Positions 50,530-59,560 of a stretch of DNA of 64,000 nt are shown here, piece after piece; position 1 is the stretch's first letter, and each line of letters opens with the position of its first letter. This DNA comes from Sulfidibacterium sp964549335. Lineage in GTDB: Bacteria > Bacteroidota > Bacteroidia > Bacteroidales > F082. The position numbers were made by a program, and so were the translations under genes. The notes beneath the pieces are model-generated. The model worked only from the letters and a program-made list of their open reading frames with translations. It searched no databases and had not been told where the DNA came from. The DNA lies in NCBI GenBank assembly GCA_964549335.1, contig CAZJUQ010000011.1, forward strand, positions 1 through 64,000. Reading direction: 5' to 3'.

Positions 50530-51243
50530 TTACCTCAACCCTTTTACCCTGGGTATTCCGGCAACAAAATCTTTAAGGTAAAAGGGTTCGAAGTATGCGA
50601 TATCTTCGAAAAGGTTGTTTTTGTAACGTTGCAAGGCAAGGGGGGCCATAAATTTTACCGAAGGGTACAGTTCGGTTTGTAAAAAACGTGCGTTTGCTTT
50701 GTTTTCCAAAACAGGTTTGCATTTTCCGGCACCATCGCCTGCAAAAACGACGATATTGTTTTTCAATAAATCTGAAAATGAATTTTCGTCAACAATAACC
50801 GCTCCGGTGGGTTTTAGCTCTTCGGATTTACTGTTGTAAACAGCGGTATAAACCTCCATTCTGCGGGCGTCAATCATAGGGCAAAAAAGCATCTTTTCGG
50901 GATTTCCGCCTTCGTTTTCAATAGCTTTAACCATTCCGGCCGATAATGATTGAAGGCTGTTTACGGCAATAAGTTTTTTGCCCGTAGCGTACGAAAATCC
51001 TTTTGCCGTGGATACTCCTATTCTGAGTCCCGTATAGCTTCCCGGACCTTTGCTTACGGCAAATGCATCTATATCGTCGAAAGAGATACCCGTCTCTTTT
51101 ACAACTTCTTCTGCAAAAACGGTAACCAGTGCGGCATGCGAGTTTTTAACCCTCGATTCGCGCAATGCCACAACGGTATCATCTTTTAACAACCCCACCG
51201 AACACACTGATGTGGCGGTCTCTATCAACAGAATTGTCGCCAT
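50530..51243 (-). CDS. tsaB: tRNA N6-threonylcarbamoyladenosine synthesis protein TsaB
   Basis: TsaB scaffolds TsaD and TsaE in making t6A37 on ANN-decoding tRNAs. The 237-residue protein opens ILLIETATSVCSVGLLKDD and has GPGSYTGLRIGVSTAKGFSYA, the family hallmark in this ASKHA fold. I start at the ATG with complement 51241-51243; an ORF to 51327 would overlap the adaptor gene. It begins just after the stop of the HlyD-like gene and is probably co-transcribed with it. Confidence 0.93.
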   Translation of the reverse strand: MATILLIETATSVCSVGLLKDDTVVALRESRVKNSHAALVTVFAEEVVKETGISFDDIDAFAVSKGPGSYTGLRIGVSTAKGFSYATGKKLIAVNSLQSLSAGMVKAIENEGGNPEKMLFCPMIDARRMEVYTAVYNSKSEELKPTGAVIVDENSFSDLLKNNIVVFAGDGAGKCKPVLENKANARFLQTELYPSVKFMAPLALQRYKNNLFEDIAYFEPFYLKDFVAGIPRVKGLR

Positions 51244-51244
51244 G

Positions 51245-52603
51245 CTATTTTTTCTCCGATTTAAAAAGGTTCTTTTTGTCAACTTTGGTGACTTCGGTGC
51301 CGTTTTTAAGTGTTTTGGAAACGGCACGGTACGGGGCTACAATAACCTCTTCACCCTCTTTCAATCCCTCCTTTATTTCTATGTAGGTATTGTCTTGAAT
51401 TCCTGTCTTCACTTTTCTAAGTTCGGCTTTGCCGTTGTTGTAAACGAAGACATATTCCCTGTTTTCTTCTTCGGCAGCCTCTTTTTTTGCCGATTTTTTT
51501 TCATTGCGTTTTTCCAAAGCTGTTTTCAGTCTGCCCGTTGAGTCGGCACGTGTGGTAACGGCTTGAATGGGTACCGTTAACACGCCGGTAACCCTGTCGG
51601 TCTGTATTTCAACCGTTGCCGACATGCCGGGACGGAATGGCGATTTTATGGTATTATTCTCTTTTATCAGATCTTGGTACGACGATTTAAGCATTTTTAT
51701 TTTGACATCAAAATTTGTAACCTGGTCGGCACTTACACCGGTGGTGTTTGCCGAAGTGGCAATTTCTGATACTACACCTTTGAATTTCCGGTCGAGGTAA
51801 GCGTCAACTTCAATTTCAGCGGTATCGTTTAACGCGAGTCGTACAATATCGTTTTCGTTCACTTCCACTTTAACTTCGAGTTCATCAAGATTTGCTATTC
51901 TCATTATTTCGGTTCCCGAAGAAAATTGTGAAGCTCCCGTAACGCGTTCTCCGACCTCAATACTCAGTTTCGAGACGGTACCGTCTTGCGGGGCGTATAT
52001 ATTTGTTCTGTTCAAATTTTCTTTGGCTTCGTTGACTTGTGCCCTGGCGCTTTTTACCTGAAATTGAGCGGCTTTATAACTCTCTTCGGCAGCAACCACT
52101 TCGGCTTCGGCAACTTTATATGTCGAAAGTGCCGCATCGTGTTCGGCATCCGAAATAACCTGGTTTTTCCACAGTTTTTCACTTCTTTCGTAATCGAGTT
52201 TGGCTTTTACGAATTGTGCTTTTGTTTGGGCGAGTCTTGCCTTTGCATTTGCCTCGTTTGCTTGTGATGTTTTCAATGAAGCTAAGCTCTTTTCGTAGGT
52301 TGATATGTATATTTTGGGGTCTATTTTCGCAAGAATTTGGCCTTTTTTTACATATTCGCCCTCTTTTACGTAGAGGTTTACAACTTCGCCCGAAATATAG
52401 GGTGAAATTTTAATGTCTTTGGCAGGTTGTATCTTGCCGTTTGCCGATACGGTTTCGATAACGGTGCGTTTCCTGACCTTTTCAACCGCTACCTTTGTGG
52501 TGCCGGAGTTACGACTTTTGTTTATTGCCAATGCCAAAACAATTACCAACAATACTAAAAGCGCGATAATTACTATTGCCGTTTTATTTTTTTTTGCGGA
52601 CAT
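51245..52603 (-). CDS. Periplasmic adaptor (HlyD/MFP) of an efflux system
   Basis: A 452-residue membrane-fusion protein. A single N-terminal anchor (TAIVIIALLVLLVIVLAL) is followed by a beta-barrel/lipoyl region (IQPAKDIKISPYISGEV, VKKGQILAKIDP), a long coiled-coil hairpin from about residue 100 to 200, then IYAPQDGTVSKLSIEVGE and the membrane-proximal domain with VPIQAV. Such adaptors link inner-membrane ABC (MacB-type) or RND pumps to an outer-membrane channel. Neither partner is in the window, because the flanking genes are GH20 and tsaB; a charged EKRNEKKSAKKEAAEEE loop is unusual. Confidence 0.88.
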   Translation of the reverse strand: MSAKKNKTAIVIIALLVLLVIVLALAINKSRNSGTTKVAVEKVRKRTVIETVSANGKIQPAKDIKISPYISGEVVNLYVKEGEYVKKGQILAKIDPKIYISTYEKSLASLKTSQANEANAKARLAQTKAQFVKAKLDYERSEKLWKNQVISDAEHDAALSTYKVAEAEVVAAEESYKAAQFQVKSARAQVNEAKENLNRTNIYAPQDGTVSKLSIEVGERVTGASQFSSGTEIMRIANLDELEVKVEVNENDIVRLALNDTAEIEVDAYLDRKFKGVVSEIATSANTTGVSADQVTNFDVKIKMLKSSYQDLIKENNTIKSPFRPGMSATVEIQTDRVTGVLTVPIQAVTTRADSTGRLKTALEKRNEKKSAKKEAAEEENREYVFVYNNGKAELRKVKTGIQDNTYIEIKEGLKEGEEVIVAPYRAVSKTLKNGTEVTKVDKKNLFKSEKK

Positions 52604-52665
52604 AATCCCGTTTGTTAAATTGTTTACAGCAGCGAAAGTAATAATTAATCGTGTGTGAAAAACAA

Positions 52666-54522
52666 TTATAATTTTTTCTCCGCCGCTTTTTCCATAAGTT
52701 TACCGTCAACAAAAACCGCCGCTTTTATCACATCACCTTTTTTTGCCGTAAATGGTTTTTTATAGACCGGGGAGGATGTTCCGGGAATATCGCCGTTTAG
52801 GGTATAGCGTATTTCGGGTTTGTAAATTTCCGATTCGAGGGTTACCTTTACAGTGTTGGCGTCGGTACCGGGCACGGTAATGATATCCACTTTGTAAGAG
52901 CCTTTGCAATAGTTGTAACCGAGGCTTTCGTAACGTTTGAAATGGTTATTTATTCTGCGTTGGAAGTCGTGCCAATCTTTATTTTCAGCACCTGTCCAAT
53001 CCACTTCGGCGAGGGCAGCCATGCGCGGAAGCGCCATATACTCCACCTTTTTGCCGTCGGGAATATATTCTGTCCACACATTACCTTGAGCACCGAGGAT
53101 ATGTTTGGCTTCGGCAGGAGTCAGCTCGGCGGGTACCGGTTCGTATGAATAGACCTTTTTTAGGGTTGTAAAACCGCCTATGGCAAGGGGTTGAAATTGG
53201 GGGTCGGCCTGATAATGGTCGAAATAGCAATGGCTTCCCGGAGTCATTATTGCATCGTGGTGTTGTTTTGCCGCTGCAATGCCACCTTCAATTCCGCGCC
53301 ACGACATAACTGTGGCTCCTTCCGACAAACCTCCTTCGAGAATTTCGTCCCAACCGATAAGCTGACGTCCGTGAGCGTTTAAGAATTTTTCTATTTTGCG
53401 GATAAACCAGCTTTGGAGTTCCTCCTCGTTTTTCAATCCCTCTTTTTTTATCAGGTTTTGGCAAAAGGCACTCTCTTTCCACCTTTTTTTCGGCACTTCG
53501 TCGCCACCTATGTGGATATATTTTCCGGGGAACAGTTCCATTACCTCGGTCAATACATCTTCAAGAAAGCGGAATGTTTCTTCTTTGGGGCAATACACGT
53601 CGTAAAAGACTCCCCAGCGTGTTGCAACCTTGAACGGGCCGGGTGTGCATGCCAGTTCGGGATACGAAGCCAATGCAGCCATGCAATGTCCCGGCATCTC
53701 TATTTCGGGTATAATGGTGATGTGCCTGTCGGCGGCATATTTAACAATATCGCGGATTTGGTCTTGAGTGTAAAAGCCGCCGTACCGTTTGCCGTCGTAT
53801 TTTAACGGGGGTTTACAACAGCGTCCCACGACGGTTGAGTCGCGCCATGCTCCGATTTCAGTCAATTCGGGATATTTTTTTATCTCAATGCGCCAGCCTT
53901 GATCTTCGGTAAGGTGCCAATGGAAAGTGTTGTATTTGTACATTGCCAGCATGTCAAGATAATGTTTGATAAATTTTGGAGGAAAGAAATGGCGTCCTAC
54001 GTCGAGGTGCATACCCCTGTATCCGAATCGCGGTTTGTCCGTAATTTGACACATTGGTACTTGCCATGTATCTTTTTTTGTGCTATGGTCGAAAAATTCG
54101 GGGGGCAGAAGTTGTAATAACGATTGTGTTCCGTAAAAAATTCCGGCAGGGTGAGGTGCAGTTATTAATATGTTGTTTTCGGTGATGTTTAGTTTATAAC
54201 CCTCGTTTCCCAACTCTTTGTCGTTTGTGAGTTTTAAAATTATACTCTTGCCTGTGGAGTTTGTTTCCGGCAGTGCTTTTGCCGATAATTTGTCCGTTGA
54301 ATTAAGTTGCGACACCAAATATCCGGCTTCTTTCTTTAAATCTTTTTCGCCCGTTGTGTAAAAAACGGGTATATCTTTCTTTAAACTGAAATAGCCGTCA
54401 CTCAGATGAATTTTTGAGGGTTTGGGTATGATGTTTATTTCGGGTATTGTCTTATTTGACTTAAATCCTGCCAGAGCAAAAAAAGTGAACAGGATAAATG
54501 TTGCAAAACGTAATTTTTTCAT
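52666..54522 (-). CDS. Beta-N-acetylhexosaminidase, GH20
   Basis: A 618-residue exported glycosidase releasing terminal GlcNAc or GalNAc. A signal peptide (FATFILFTFFALAGF) is followed by the GH20b domain and a catalytic TIM barrel: GYRGMHLDVGRHFFP, FHWHLTEDQGWRIEIKKYP and HIGGDEVPKKRW with the Asp-Glu catalytic pair near residue 340. C-terminal residues about 540-618 form a chitobiase-like beta domain. The enzyme may feed from host or microbial glycans, or recycle wall sugars. No operon partner is evident; the small kinase gene lies upstream on the same strand. Confidence 0.93.
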   Translation of the reverse strand: MKKLRFATFILFTFFALAGFKSNKTIPEINIIPKPSKIHLSDGYFSLKKDIPVFYTTGEKDLKKEAGYLVSQLNSTDKLSAKALPETNSTGKSIILKLTNDKELGNEGYKLNITENNILITAPHPAGIFYGTQSLLQLLPPEFFDHSTKKDTWQVPMCQITDKPRFGYRGMHLDVGRHFFPPKFIKHYLDMLAMYKYNTFHWHLTEDQGWRIEIKKYPELTEIGAWRDSTVVGRCCKPPLKYDGKRYGGFYTQDQIRDIVKYAADRHITIIPEIEMPGHCMAALASYPELACTPGPFKVATRWGVFYDVYCPKEETFRFLEDVLTEVMELFPGKYIHIGGDEVPKKRWKESAFCQNLIKKEGLKNEEELQSWFIRKIEKFLNAHGRQLIGWDEILEGGLSEGATVMSWRGIEGGIAAAKQHHDAIMTPGSHCYFDHYQADPQFQPLAIGGFTTLKKVYSYEPVPAELTPAEAKHILGAQGNVWTEYIPDGKKVEYMALPRMAALAEVDWTGAENKDWHDFQRRINNHFKRYESLGYNYCKGSYKVDIITVPGTDANTVKVTLESEIYKPEIRYTLNGDIPGTSSPVYKKPFTAKKGDVIKAAVFVDGKLMEKAAEKKL

Positions 54523-54542
54523 TTCAATGGATATTTGCGGTT

Positions 54543-55097
54543 TTATATAATTTTGTTAAGAACTTGGTCAACTTGGCGGTACAATGCTGTAATGTCGCCG
54601 TTATTGTCGAATTTAAAATCCGACATTTCGATGCATTTCGAGAGATTTTGTTTGTTGGGATCCGATGTTTTCATTTCACGTTTTTCGTTTGAAATAAAGG
54701 TGTTGAAATCCACTTTGTCGGTTTCCGACGAGCGCAACTTTATTCTTTGAAAACGTATTTCGGGTTTTGCGTCCACGGCAAACAGGTAAAAATTACCTTT
54801 TTTACGTAAAAAATCCACCTCTCCCGGGGTTCTTATGCTTTCGATTATTGCATTTCCGCCCTCTTTTTCGGCTTGCTTAAAAAGTTGTTCCACGATGTAA
54901 GCCGGATGGTGTTTTTTCCTTAACTCGTTGGCCACCTCCGTCATAGAATCGCGGTTAAGGGGCAGGTTACGTTTTTTTATTTCATCGGTAAGAAACCGGC
55001 GTACGGAAAAATGTTTAAAACCTTTTGTTTTTATCAAATAATCTACAATAGTACCTTTGCCTGCGCCAAGGGTGCCTGTAATTCCTATAATAAGCAT
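54543..55097 (-). CDS. P-loop kinase, dephospho-CoA kinase-like
   Basis: A 184-residue P-loop protein with Walker A GITGTLGAGKGT at residues 5-16, a FSVRRFLTDEIKKRN segment and VDAKPEIRFQRIKLR in the lid region. It resembles the dephospho-CoA kinase/deoxynucleotide kinase class (AAA_33/AAA_18) but lacks the full CoaE signature. Many Bacteroidota carry this small kinase of unknown substrate beside dCMP deaminase-type genes. It lies between tatA and GH20 on the same strand. Confidence 0.72.
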   Translation of the reverse strand: MLIIGITGTLGAGKGTIVDYLIKTKGFKHFSVRRFLTDEIKKRNLPLNRDSMTEVANELRKKHHPAYIVEQLFKQAEKEGGNAIIESIRTPGEVDFLRKKGNFYLFAVDAKPEIRFQRIKLRSSETDKVDFNTFISNEKREMKTSDPNKQNLSKCIEMSDFKFDNNGDITALYRQVDQVLNKII

Positions 55098-55122
55098 TGA
55101 AAACGGTTTAGCTTAAAACAAA

Positions 55123-55326
55123 TTATTTGGTTTCTCCGGTTTTTTCTTCTTTTTTATCACCGGTATCTTCGTTGATACCCTCTTTAAATTCCTTTATTCC
55201 TTTTCCTACGCCACGCATCAGTTCGGGGATTTTACGCCCACCGAAAAGCAATACAATAACAACTACTATGATAATGATTTCGGGTGTTCCGATCCATCCC
55301 GCTTGTTGCAAAAAAATTGTGTTCAT
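55123..55326 (-). CDS. tatA: Twin-arginine translocase subunit TatA/E
   Basis: A 67-residue protein with an N-terminal membrane helix (TPEIIIIVVVIVLLF), the FGGRKIPELMRGVGKGIKEFKEG hinge and amphipathic helix, and an acidic lysine-rich tail, as expected for TatA. I start at the ATG with complement 55324-55326 rather than 55374. TatC is not in the window, so tatA is unlinked from it here. Confidence 0.93.
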   Translation of the reverse strand: MNTIFLQQAGWIGTPEIIIIVVVIVLLFGGRKIPELMRGVGKGIKEFKEGINEDTGDKKEEKTGETK

Positions 55327-55412
55327 GGTCTCTTGTTTTTCCTTTGCCAACAAAAATACAATAAATAGATGCATAAATCAGGTTTTTATTCATTTCTTTT
55401 TAATTTTGTTTT

Positions 55413-56744
55413 ATGATAGATGAGTTTAATGATTTTATAAATATTAATTCGCTTTTCGATAAAACCGACAGGTTGCTTGTTACTGTTAGCGGAGGTGTCG
55501 ATTCGGTGGTAATGTTACACTTGTGCGTTATATCGGGGTACGATGTATCTGTTGCTCATTGCAATTTCGGATTAAGAGGGGAGGAGTCGGACAGGGATGA
55601 AATTTTCGTAAAAAAACTTTCGAAAAAGTATGATGTTCCGTTGTTTGTAAAAAGGTGCGATGCCGCAAAATATGCAAGAGAAAACAAAACATCTGTACAA
55701 ATTGCCGCCCGCAGGTTGCGATACGGTTTTTTTGACAATCTTGTTAAACAGAAGGGATTTACAAAAGTGTTAACCGGTCATAATGCCGGAGATGACGTGG
55801 AGAGCTTTTTCATAAACCTGTCGCGTGGTACGGGACTGAAAGGGTTGAGGGGTATTCCTTTGAAACGCGGTTATTATGTGCGCCCATTGATGTTTGCCCA
55901 AAGGGTAGATATTGAGACTTATGCCGAAGGGAACAACCTCACGTGGCGCGAAGATTCGTCGAACGCTTCAGATAAATATTTGCGAAACCGTATCCGTCAC
56001 CATTTGGTTCCCGTGTTGGACGAAATTTCGGAAAAATTCATTCCTTCCATAGTAAAAACCATGCAAAACATTACGGAGGCAACGCTTTTGTTCGACAATT
56101 TACTTTCGGAAAAGAGAAAATACCTGCTGGTAAAAGACAACGGAAACCTGAAAATCGATTTGAAAAAGATGGAGAATGAACCGGATAAAGAGATTTTACT
56201 CTACTATTTGTTGCAAGAATTCGGTTTTAACAGAGATTCGGCAGGCAATATTTATAACTCCATAAATGAGAAAAGTACTGGAAAAATATTTTTATCGGAA
56301 AATTACAGGCTTTTAATTAACCGTAATGAGCTTGTAATAGCTCCGTTACAAGAAAAATATTCCGGTGTAACAACCGTTGAATCATTGCCTTTCGAGTTGG
56401 ATTTTCCGCTTCGTTTGACCTTTTCGTTGAAAAAAAACAGAGGATTAAATTTCGGCAAAGATAGACGGAAGGTATGGTTCGATGCCGCAAAAATAAAGAT
56501 GCCCCTTATTTTGCGCGCCTGGCAAAAAGGCGACAGTTTCAAACCTTTCGGGATGAAAGGGACAAAACTTGTAAGCGATTTGCTTATTGATGAAAAATTA
56601 TCACTTTTTGAAAAAGAGAGGGTTTTTGTGCTGATTTCCGGTGAAAAAATAATTTGGGTTGTTGGGGTTCGCCCGTCCGACCATTTTAAAGTTACGGATG
56701 ATACAAAAGAGGTTCTTGAAATACAATTTTTCAAACCCGAATAA
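55413..56744 (+). CDS. tilS: tRNA(Ile)-lysidine synthase
   Basis: TilS converts C34 of tRNA-Ile(CAU) to lysidine, changing both charging and decoding. The 443-residue protein has the PP-loop SGGVDSV at residues 26-32, HCNFGLRGEES, LTGHNAGDDVESFFINLSRGTGLKGLRGIP, and the C-terminal domain LRAWQKGDSFKPFGMKGTKLVSDLLID. Full length for the long form. It starts divergently from tatA. Confidence 0.94.
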   Translation: MIDEFNDFININSLFDKTDRLLVTVSGGVDSVVMLHLCVISGYDVSVAHCNFGLRGEESDRDEIFVKKLSKKYDVPLFVKRCDAAKYARENKTSVQIAARRLRYGFFDNLVKQKGFTKVLTGHNAGDDVESFFINLSRGTGLKGLRGIPLKRGYYVRPLMFAQRVDIETYAEGNNLTWREDSSNASDKYLRNRIRHHLVPVLDEISEKFIPSIVKTMQNITEATLLFDNLLSEKRKYLLVKDNGNLKIDLKKMENEPDKEILLYYLLQEFGFNRDSAGNIYNSINEKSTGKIFLSENYRLLINRNELVIAPLQEKYSGVTTVESLPFELDFPLRLTFSLKKNRGLNFGKDRRKVWFDAAKIKMPLILRAWQKGDSFKPFGMKGTKLVSDLLIDEKLSLFEKERVFVLISGEKIIWVVGVRPSDHFKVTDDTKEVLEIQFFKPE

Positions 56745-56818
56745 TCAGTGAGTTACAAACGTTTTTTGTCCAAAGGGGATTCTTGAAAAAAAATATTAGC
56801 TGTTGGCAGTAAAATTTG

Positions 56819-56826
56819 TATCTTTG
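56819..56826 (+). promoter_or_regulatory. -7 box (TATCTTTG) for recJ
   Basis: A perfect TAnnTTTG box 20 bases before the ATG at 56846. A transcript starting here could not include the earlier in-frame ATG at 56816, which supports the shorter recJ start. Confidence 0.5.
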
Positions 56827-56845
56827 GTTTCCAAAAATCATTTCC

Positions 56846-58594
56846 ATGGAAAAACGTTGGGTAATAAAGGAGCCTTCTGATAAACAAACCGTTAAGCGAT
56901 TATCCGATGAGCTTAACATTCATCCGAAGTTGGCAAACCTGCTTGTCCAACGCGGTGTTACCACCTTTGAAGAGGCGAGGGCCTTTTTTCGACCCAAACT
57001 CTCCGATCTTCACGACCCTTTTTTGATGAAAGATATGGATGTTGCCGTAGCCAGGATAGTAAAAGCCATAAAAAATCATGAAGGCATAATGGTTTACGGC
57101 GATTACGATGTTGACGGTACGTCGGCGGTGGCACTTGTCTATTCTTTTTTAAAAGGTTTTTGCAAGAAACTCGAATTTTATATTCCCGACCGTTACGACG
57201 AAGGATACGGAATATCGTATCAAGGTATAGATACGGCGGAGAAGCACGGTGTTAAACTGATTATCGCCCTCGATTGCGGCATAAAGGCCGTTGACAAGGT
57301 GGAATATGCAAAAAAGAAAAATATTGATTTCATAATAGGTGATCACCACCGCCCCGGAGATGTTTTGCCCGATGCCGTTGCCGTTCTCGACCCCAAAAGA
57401 GCCGATTGCAATTATCCGTACAAAGAGCTGTCGGGCTGTGGTGTGGGTTTTAAACTTACCCAAGCCCTGGCAAAGGAGATGAATATAGAAAAAGAAAAGG
57501 TATATGCGGGACTTGACCTTACCGTGGTAAGTATTGCCGCCGACATTGTGCCTATTACCGGCGAAAACAGAGTGTTGGCTTATTACGGTTTGCAAATGTT
57601 GAACGAAAACCCGCGCCCGGGAATATACTCCATACTGAAATCGGCCGGGCTGGAAAGTACCGACGAATCAAGTACGGGATTTTTCAGCAGGGAGATTACA
57701 ATAAGCGATTTGGTATTTATAGTGGGCCCGCGGATAAATGCCGCAGGCCGTATTGAGAGTGCGACGGCTTCGGTAAAACTGCTTATATCAAACAACAGCG
57801 ATTATGCCGATAAACTCGGAGCCGAAATAAATATTATGAATACCACGCGGCGTAATCTCGACAGCTCAATTACCGAAGAGGCAATAAAAACCATTGAAGA
57901 GAACCCGGAATATAAAAACCGAAAAACCATTGTCATTTACAATCCGCAGTGGCACAAAGGCGTTATTGGCATTGTGGCTTCCAGATTAATAGACCATTTT
58001 TACAAGCCTACCATTGTGTTGACACGTTCCGACGGACTTATAACGGGCTCGGCACGTTCAATAAAAAATTTTGACATCTACGATGCCATTGACTCGTGCA
58101 GCGATATTCTTGAACATTTCGGAGGACATACCTATGCCGCAGGTGTGGCTCTTAAACCCGAAAATCTCGACCTTTTTGTGTCGCGTATTGAAAATTATGC
58201 CAAGGAACACCTTACAGACGACATGATGGTGCCCGAGATAGAGATTGACGAAGAACTCTTTTTCGACGACATTAACTTTAAGTTTTACCGTATTCTCAGG
58301 CAGTTCGCACCTTTCGGCCCCGGCAATTTGTCTCCTCTTTTTATTTCAAACAACGTAATAGATACGGGTTTTGCAAAAATAGTAGGCAAGAACGGGCAAA
58401 AACACCTTAAGTTTGAGGCGGTTCATACCAATCATTCGGGAAATCCGATAAAAGCAATAGCTTTTAACTTATGGCAACATTACGAAGAGATGGCCAAAGG
58501 ACGACCATTTAAAATTTGTTACCACCTCGACGAAAACAACTGGCTGGGAAACACAAGCTTGCAGTTGAGGGTAAAGGATATAAAATTTATGTAA
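56846..58594 (+). CDS. recJ: Single-stranded-DNA-specific exonuclease RecJ
   Basis: RecJ degrades single-stranded DNA 5' to 3' in recombination and mismatch repair. The 582-residue protein carries the DHH-family motifs GDYDVDGTSA near residue 85, ALDCGI, GDHHRPGD (the DHH motif) near 160, SGCGVGFKLTQAL, and the DHHA1-domain GHTYAAGVALKP. A C-terminal OB-like region (FGPGNLSPLFIS) completes the normal architecture. The next 240 bases to 58834 hold no gene. Confidence 0.94.
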   Translation: MEKRWVIKEPSDKQTVKRLSDELNIHPKLANLLVQRGVTTFEEARAFFRPKLSDLHDPFLMKDMDVAVARIVKAIKNHEGIMVYGDYDVDGTSAVALVYSFLKGFCKKLEFYIPDRYDEGYGISYQGIDTAEKHGVKLIIALDCGIKAVDKVEYAKKKNIDFIIGDHHRPGDVLPDAVAVLDPKRADCNYPYKELSGCGVGFKLTQALAKEMNIEKEKVYAGLDLTVVSIAADIVPITGENRVLAYYGLQMLNENPRPGIYSILKSAGLESTDESSTGFFSREITISDLVFIVGPRINAAGRIESATASVKLLISNNSDYADKLGAEINIMNTTRRNLDSSITEEAIKTIEENPEYKNRKTIVIYNPQWHKGVIGIVASRLIDHFYKPTIVLTRSDGLITGSARSIKNFDIYDAIDSCSDILEHFGGHTYAAGVALKPENLDLFVSRIENYAKEHLTDDMMVPEIEIDEELFFDDINFKFYRILRQFAPFGPGNLSPLFISNNVIDTGFAKIVGKNGQKHLKFEAVHTNHSGNPIKAIAFNLWQHYEEMAKGRPFKICYHLDENNWLGNTSLQLRVKDIKFM

Positions 58595-58834
58595 AGACGG
58601 GAAAAGCGGTGAAAGAGAATAAACAGCTTTTCTGGTTTCATTCTGCCAATTTTACACACGGTTTAAATGTTGAAAAGACAAATTCCCTGCGTTTTTTATT
58701 TTGCCTGATATAAAGCAAGTCATGAATTTTACACTTTTCCGGCATTGAGAAAAAGTCTTACGTCGCATACGGGAAATCAGGCGTAATATTGTTATTTTTC
58801 TTATTTTCGCAACGAGCAAACAGCATGAAAGTTT

Positions 58835-59485
58835 ATGATAAATGTTGCCTTTTTAAACAGCCTGCCGGTAATAACCGATGCTTTTAAAGCACTGCTTGAC
58901 AATGCCGATGAAATAGAAATAACAGATTCGTTTATCGACATTGAGGATATACATAAATCGTACAGCGGGAAACCTATTCATGTTATTATTACCATTTTTT
59001 ACAACTCGTCGCAAAAAAACATAGAGATAATATCAAGATTGACAAGGATATTGCCCAAAGTAAAAATTCTTATTCTTTCGGTACACAATCCCGAAAACTT
59101 TATTTTACAAACCATAAAAGCGGGAGCCAAGGGTTATCTCGATACCGATACCAACCGGACGGAACTTATGCAGGCCATTTATACGCTTAGAAACGGTCAT
59201 GAGTATTATACCAAAACCATTTCCGACATTCTTTTGCACCATTATCTTTCGGACCAAAAACAAAAAAACAAGAACAAAAGCAACAGGCTGTTGTCGAAAC
59301 GCGAAATGGAGGTGCTTCAACTGTTTGCCGAAGGCATGTCGAACAGGCAAATTGCCGAAAAACTTTTTATAAGTGTGCGTACGGTGGAAACACACAAAAA
59401 CAACATTATGAAAAAAATAAACCTGAAAAATACGGTTGACCTCGTGAAATTCGCCATAAAAAACAATATTATTCAACTGGATTGA
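58835..59485 (+). CDS. LuxR-type regulator with an aspartate-less receiver domain
   Basis: A 216-residue NarL/FixJ-type protein. Residues about 1-120 have receiver-domain strands and GAKGYLDTD at the K site, but the phosphoacceptor position (after VII, near residue 53) is Thr and the early acidic pair is absent, so it should not be phosphorylated. Residues about 148-212 form a LuxR helix-turn-helix (LSKREMEVLQLFAEGMSNRQIAEKLFISVRTVETHKNNI). A charged linker joins them. Such pseudo-receivers often respond to ligand or protein contacts. It stands alone, followed by the LacI-type gene 75 bases later. Confidence 0.85.
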   Translation: MINVAFLNSLPVITDAFKALLDNADEIEITDSFIDIEDIHKSYSGKPIHVIITIFYNSSQKNIEIISRLTRILPKVKILILSVHNPENFILQTIKAGAKGYLDTDTNRTELMQAIYTLRNGHEYYTKTISDILLHHYLSDQKQKNKNKSNRLLSKREMEVLQLFAEGMSNRQIAEKLFISVRTVETHKNNIMKKINLKNTVDLVKFAIKNNIIQLD

Positions 59486-59523
59486 TGCTTTGTTTTTAAA
59501 AAAAACAAGCGGTAAAATTTCAC

Positions 59524-59531
59524 TACATTTG
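59524..59531 (+). promoter_or_regulatory. -7 box (TACATTTG) for the LacI-type regulator
   Basis: A perfect TAnnTTTG box 30 bases before the TTG start at 59561, consistent with a short leader. Confidence 0.45.
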
Positions 59532-59560
59532 TACTTTGTTTTAAATAAGATATAATTGAA

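Noticed and set aside
59489..59514. Hairpin-like AT-rich repeat after the LuxR-type gene
   Set aside because: GCTTTGTTTTTAAAA...ACAAGC pairs imperfectly and has no following T tract, so I did not call a terminator.
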